NCBI GenBank assembly: GCA_963576725.1
Contig: OY755251.1
Span: 38,075,246-38,139,245 of the forward strand
Direction of reading: 5' to 3'
Length of the DNA: 64,000 nt
Source: Azorinus chamasolen
Taxonomy: Eukaryota; Mollusca; Bivalvia; Cardiida; Solecurtidae
In this document: piece after piece, positions 62,301-64,000 of the stretch
Position numbering within the stretch: position 1 is the first letter of the stretch
Layout: each line of letters starts with the position of its first letter
Program-made: the position numbers and the translations under genes
The notes under the pieces: model-generated
Databases searched by the model: none
What the model saw: only the letters and a program-made list of their open reading frames with translations
Told to the model about the DNA's origin: nothing

Positions 62301-64000
62301 CTTGCAGTTTCATGATTCTAGGTCGAAAACTTCTGGAATTGTATGACACAAAGATGTGCAACACCAGACTAATGAACAGTAAGACAAGGGTAAACCACAG
62401 GAAGTCCCTCTACAGTGTTCTACATCACTATCAACCTACATCAACATAATTATCATTTGTCTTAACGTTTTACCTCATGAATGTTCATGCAAGAAATAAT
62501 GACATCACACATATTTATTAGATGAAGTTTAACAAGAAATGTCAACGCGACAGCAAACCGAGTTTTCCTTCACTATTAACTAGTGATTTCTAATCAACCA
62601 ACTATATTCACATCTACATATTGTGTCCGTGCTACATGCAAGATTTTACAAAAATCTGTTGACCAGTTTCAGAGGAATTGCGTTTACAAGGAGAGGGTCA
62701 AAAGACCTAATGATTTCTAAGTTCAAAGGAGCATAACTCCTAGAAAAATTGCAGAAGGAAAAATCCCAGGCAATATACACATCTACATATTGTGTCCTTG
62801 CTACATACAAAGTTTTATGAAATTCTGTAGGACAGTTTGTATTGAGAGGATTTGCGCTTACAAGGGTGGGGTCAAAAGGTTTTATGAAAATCTGTCAAGC
62901 AGTTTCAGAGGAGCTGCACTTACAAGATTGGCAGCCACCCGTCCGCCGCCCAAATGCCTGCCCACCTGACCAACCGCCCACCCGCCCAACGTACATTACC
63001 ATTTCAATAACCAGATTTTCTGTGGGAAACCCCATTAAAAATGGTGAATAAACCCAAGCACCATTGAATAACCAAACAGGACAGACACTGATCAGACAGC
63101 TCCTATAGATGTTGCCTGGTTGGGGTCGTCTCTGTTTGCAAAGGCTTGAAAAGGCATCTTTACCCTTTACTACATGAATATTCATGTAAGAAATTATTAC
63201 ATCATAAATATCACTAAGATTATTTTTTAAACGGCATATTAACACAAATGTTTTGCCAAAGTAGCATACATTTGTAGAATCAGATCTATATTATTCCATA
63301 AGCAAACAGAGGAGACTCTGATCAGACAGCTCCTACAGGAGCCATCCGATCTGGGTCTACTCTCTTTGCAAAGGCGTAGAAAGGCGTATTTATAGAGTAA
63401 AGGGTTAAACAAAATACATATGTAGTCCAGTTACTTTATTTTAAATGTCTGCAATCTTTACTTTATTTTAAATGTCTGCAAACTTTGAATGTTGAGTTTT
63501 CCAAGTGGAATGCTCCATCATTATTTAACGTTAGAATTCATTCAGTATAAAAGGGTATACCGTAGTTAGTGAGAATAATTCTAATGACAATCAGTACAGA
63601 CACTGATCAGATGGCTCATCTAGGAACCCTCTGATCTGAGTCTATGCTGTTTGCAACCAGTACACTCTTTTTCCACATTCGAAGGGTTTAAGTTTAACTG
63701 CACATATCCATGACTTAACACTTTCCTTCATATAAACACTTTTTCACGCATTTGCAAACAGAGTAGATCTAGATCAGATGACTCCTATAGGCATCATCTG
63801 ATCAGGGTCTGCTCTGTTTGCTAAAGGAATTTGATTGATCTGTGTCTTTACTTTCTAAAATGGCTACAGTATTCCACCTTGCATATTTCATTATTTATAA
63901 CTATTTCGTCCCTGAATATTCAGTTGGTATTGAAATTTAATAATCATAGAACTGGGAAAGGGTTAAGTTTAAATATTTACCTAAATCTCACTCTATTGCA
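50178..64000 (-). CDS. CXorf58-like protein, last 7 coding exons (5' beyond window)
   Basis: Minus-strand exons in transcript order: 64000-63981 (partial), 61532-61421, 59898-59767, 57723-57648, 56798-56645, 54341-54212, 50384-50178. All junctions are GT-AG, phases agree, and they give 276 codons plus TAG. Recognised by blocks like those of human CXorf58: VRFRFGGGEFPP, FFKIFLHSDGKGVKYLSGK, KLMGNRHF, NYWRKLTLD, YDIVDFLYNN, LRPVTQDIQ, VSEMRSP and GRRSKQARVRAMKMRKLYG. The related C11orf65 shares the (F/L)GG..FPP..(F/Y)KIF motif. Function is unknown. About 90 N-terminal residues should lie to the right of the window, perhaps with an IQ-like helix as in the relatives (inference). The C-terminus is acidic (DYFDKYGITGEEGDDGD). 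Introns are filled with MITEs and arrays. Confidence 0.85.
50430..51275. mobile_element. PG MITE with terminal 16-bp array (about 42 copies)
   Basis: Starts TACAGTAAAACATAACTAAT. The TIR-like unit AATCCAAACCTAACTA or AATCCAAACCTCACTA then repeats to about 51130. The PG interior follows (GGTGAAAGTCATGCAGAAAG ... TCTGCATTAAGATGCCACC), with a decayed end TTATCGAGGTTATACAGTA. The array is an expansion of the pogo-like left TIR. It lies 46 bp inside the intron from the exon at 50384. Confidence 0.85.
51276..51764. other. Intron, no feature recognised
   Basis: AT-rich. 87- and 63-codon ORFs have no motif or splice support. Confidence 0.45.
51765..53975. mobile_element. AACAAGAAATGTC element with internal array of about 145 bp, 2.2 kb
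   Basis: Left end AACAAGAAATGTCGACACGA, AAACCGGGTTTTCCTTCACT. Right end GTTTTCCGTGGAAAACCCGG, giving inverted AACCGGGTTTTCC / GGAAAACCCGG. A short relative with the same ends is at 62533-63045. Between lie about 11 units with CAAGGTCAAGGTCACATTGA, CCTATAAATAGTATG, CTCACACACCATATTTGGTG and GATCCTAGCTGA. No ORF. Superfamily not recognised. Confidence 0.8.
53976..54035. mobile_element. PB-A right-end fragment
   Basis: CTGATCTGTTTGCAAAGGTG, end GAAGTAAATGGTTAA. Confidence 0.6.
54212..54341 (-). CDS. CXorf58-like exon GRRSKQARVRAMKMRK
   Basis: Acceptor TTTTCATGTAAG before 54341 (a weak pyrimidine tract), donor GTAAGT. The first G completes Arg (AG|G). It encodes SPDAPMPTPKSKMSMIPSQV, then the highly basic GRRSKQARVRAMKMRKLYGL, matching the GRRSKQA..KVEKMRK.Y block of CXorf58. 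Confidence 0.88.
54369..54700. mobile_element. PB-A remnants, no gene
   Basis: 54369-54480 (TTAACCCTTTCCTCC, GCAAACAGTGTAGACCC) starts 28 bp from the exon. 54535-54680 is two broken core pieces. Confidence 0.6.
54701..56085. mobile_element. PB-A MITE split by an AGC element
   Basis: Left: CCTTTGCAAACAGAGTAGAC ... TGTTCATATACCATAATA. Right resumes at about 56017, ending ATTTAGGTAAAGGGTTAA. The insert is 54881-56016. Confidence 0.75.
54881..56016 (-). mobile_element. AGC element, minus orientation
   Basis: On the minus strand it starts AGCTCACGTGAGCAAAGC and ends GGCCATCTTGGCCCTCTTGT. The body is about six diverged units (CTAGTGACCTAGTTTTTGAC, ATCAAACTCAACCTTGATAT). ORFs of about 70 codons are incidental. 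Confidence 0.8.
56086..56644. repeat. HP-E remnant and a 130-bp palindromic element
   Basis: 56185-56280 is HP-E (TTTGATCTGGGTCTACAGCA). 56349-56478 is a foldback: TTATAAAGCTTTTTGCTTG, TGAGATCATTCTCAAGCATC and TCATTGGTCAGATT pair with AATCTGACCAATCAGATACT, TTGAGAGTGATCTCA and AAACTTTATAA. Confidence 0.65.
56645..56798 (-). CDS. CXorf58-like exon LRPVTQDIQ
   Basis: Acceptor TTTATTTCCAG, donor GTAGGC (weak). TA completes Val with the previous G. It encodes LPRHTIFYDIVDFLYNNRMT, LRDEVPLL, LRPVTQDIQIQ and AVSEM; YDIV and RPVTQ(D/E)I are shared with CXorf58. Confidence 0.9.
56799..57647. mobile_element. Intron with two PB-A MITEs
   Basis: About 57018-57205 is a decayed copy. 57320-57583 is complete (TTAACCTTTCCCTG to GAAGGAAAGGGTTAA; core ATGGCTCCTATAGGAGCGAT), ending 64 bp from the next exon. 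56799-57017 has no feature. Confidence 0.75.
57648..57723 (-). CDS. CXorf58-like exon NYWRKLTLD
   Basis: Acceptor GTCTTTTCAG, donor GTGAGT. It encodes YLTNIDETPAKMGGKDNYWR and KLTLD, like the DEAPA..GG..N.WRKL.L block of CXorf58. Confidence 0.9.
57724..59766. mobile_element. Intron packed with PB-A MITEs and one HP-D
   Basis: PB-A: 58032-58267, 58568-58808 (core ATGGCACCTATAGGATCCAT), about 58850-59080 (decayed), 59177-59413 and 59410-59659 (sharing the TTAA at 59410). HP-D: 58342-58545 (GCAAACAGTGTAGACTCAGA to AGAGTCTACATGGTTTG). 57724-58031 holds nothing recognised. Confidence 0.75.
59767..59898 (-). CDS. CXorf58-like exon KLMGNRHFYDQM
   Basis: Acceptor GGATGTTCACAG, donor GTATGC, 44 codons, phase 0 at both ends. 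It encodes AAEDSLKLMGNRHFYDQMLQ, YRITDEIDVTTLKDYMQ; compare KLMG.R.F...M.D and (T/S)D..DV.T..DY.QY in CXorf58. Confidence 0.9.
59899..61420. mobile_element. Intron with PB-B, HP-D, PG and another repeat
   Basis: 60045-60271 PB-B (decayed). 60368-60562 HP-D (GACAAACAATGCAGACC facing GGGTCTACACTGTTTGC). 60713-61100 PG (CAGTGGAATATATCTTAA; core AAGCTCCTATAGGAGCTT) hosting PB-B 60732-60944 at its TTAA. 61110-61370 is a different repeat with AGAGCCCTATAATC and its near complement GGGCCCTAATTA. Confidence 0.7.
61421..61532 (-). CDS. CXorf58-like exon FGGGEFPP...KIFLHSDG
   Basis: Acceptor CTGTATTGCTAG, donor GTCAGT. The first A completes Arg (AG|A). It encodes FGGGEFPPMIFFKIFLHSDG, KGVKYLSGKRVIKPASG: the diagnostic F(R/G)G..FPP.I..KIFLH.DG.G.KY.SGK block of CXorf58. 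Confidence 0.92.
61740..62246 (-). repeat. 27-bp tandem array from the start of an AGC element (about 18 copies)
   Basis: The unit contains CTTGGCACTTTGTGTCCAAT and AGCTCAT. The right edge GCCAGGTGAGCTAAAA is, on the minus strand, an AGC element start (TTTTAGCTCACCTGGC). The 9-codon period gives a long Leu/Cys/Pro ORF without meaning. Confidence 0.85.
62247..62462. other. Intron, no feature recognised
   Basis: Unique-looking sequence, no ORF. Confidence 0.4.
62463..63048. mobile_element. PB-A left end followed by short AACAAGAAATGTC element
   Basis: 62463-62532 PB-A (TTAACGTTTTACCTC, GTCATT-like). 62533-63045: AACAAGAAATGTCAACGCGA start, two units with ACATCTACATATTGTGTCC, and the end ACATTACCATTTCAATAACC, TGTGGGAAACCCC. 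This is the short relative of 51765-53975 without the large array. Confidence 0.75.
63049..63408. mobile_element. PB-A remnant and PB-A MITE
   Basis: 63060-63158 is the right part of a PB-A (CAAACAGGACAGACACTGA). 63159-63408 is complete except for its first TTAA (TTTACCCTTTACTAC to GAGTAAAGGGTTAA; core CAGCTCCTACAGGAGCC). Confidence 0.75.
63478..63692. repeat. HP-D element
   Basis: GCAAACTTTGAATGTTGAGT at the left and ACATTCGAAGGGTTTAA at the right. Inner ATCAGTACAGACACTGATCA faces GATCTGAGTCTATGCTGTTT. Confidence 0.7.
63715..63966. mobile_element. PB-A MITE 14 bp from a splice donor
   Basis: TTAACACTTTCCTTC to GGGAAAGGGTTAA. The donor of the exon at 63981 lies only 14 bp beyond the MITE's right end. 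Confidence 0.85.
63981..64000 (-). CDS. CXorf58-like exon, cut by the window edge
   Basis: Minus strand: codons for CNRVRF followed by AG, then donor GTAAAT. Joined to the next exon it reads VRFRFGGGEFPP, as expected for the family, which confirms the junction. Confidence 0.85.

Noticed and set aside
34379..64000. ERCC5 next to BIVM, as in vertebrates
   Set aside because: No XPG nuclease motifs in any frame; the neighbours are the LRR and CXorf58-like genes.

Overview
The window is AT-rich animal nuclear DNA. It carries two multi-exon genes with GT-AG introns, one gene with an uninterrupted coding region, one non-LTR retrotransposon copy and a very dense load of short transposons. Organism: most likely a bivalve mollusc. 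This is inferred from the repeat style (AGCTC...CTCTTGTT elements, piggyBac- and pogo-like hairpin MITEs, long tandem arrays) and from metazoan-only gene families; the species cannot be named from the sequence.

Layout. 1-13342: no coding exon found, almost wall-to-wall repeats. 13343-34378 (+): eight exons of a BIVM (basic, immunoglobulin-like variable motif-containing) orthologue. They join in frame into 522 codons ending in a stop; the 5' end is not found. Its sixth intron holds, in antisense, a retrotransposon copy with an SGNH/GDSL-esterase ORF (28622-29290) and an endonuclease-reverse transcriptase ORF (25611-28598). 34379-41898: repeats, including a 2-kb hairpin element. 41899-43500 (-): a single-exon LRR-LRRCT-FN3-transmembrane protein. 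43501-50177: repeats. 50178-64000 (-): the last seven coding exons of a CXorf58-like gene, running off the right edge.

Repeat names used below. PB-A and PB-B: two piggyBac-like MITE families (TTAA target, termini TTAACCC...GGGTTAA, about 200-260 bp). PG: pogo/Tigger-like MITE (TA target, CAGTAAAACC termini). HP-D and HP-E: two shorter hairpin families. AGC: elements starting AGCTC and ending CTCTTGTT. LH: long-hairpin elements with a GCTTTAGC-type loop.

Main points for follow-up: (1) tandem arrays have repeatedly grown out of MITE segments; (2) two BIVM introns end in arrays that duplicate the 3' splice site together with the first bases of the exon; (3) an intronic element carries seven perfect AGGTCA-CAT-TGACCT palindromes, the consensus oestrogen-response-element form; (4) PB-A, PB-B and PG share the same central CTCCTATAGGAG palindrome although the rest of their sequence differs; (5) three LH elements share a loop motif and a TGACGTCA-type site; (6) BIVM shows a Cys...His...Asp pattern like papain-fold C39 peptidases. 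All family assignments are from memory and pattern reading, without database searches.
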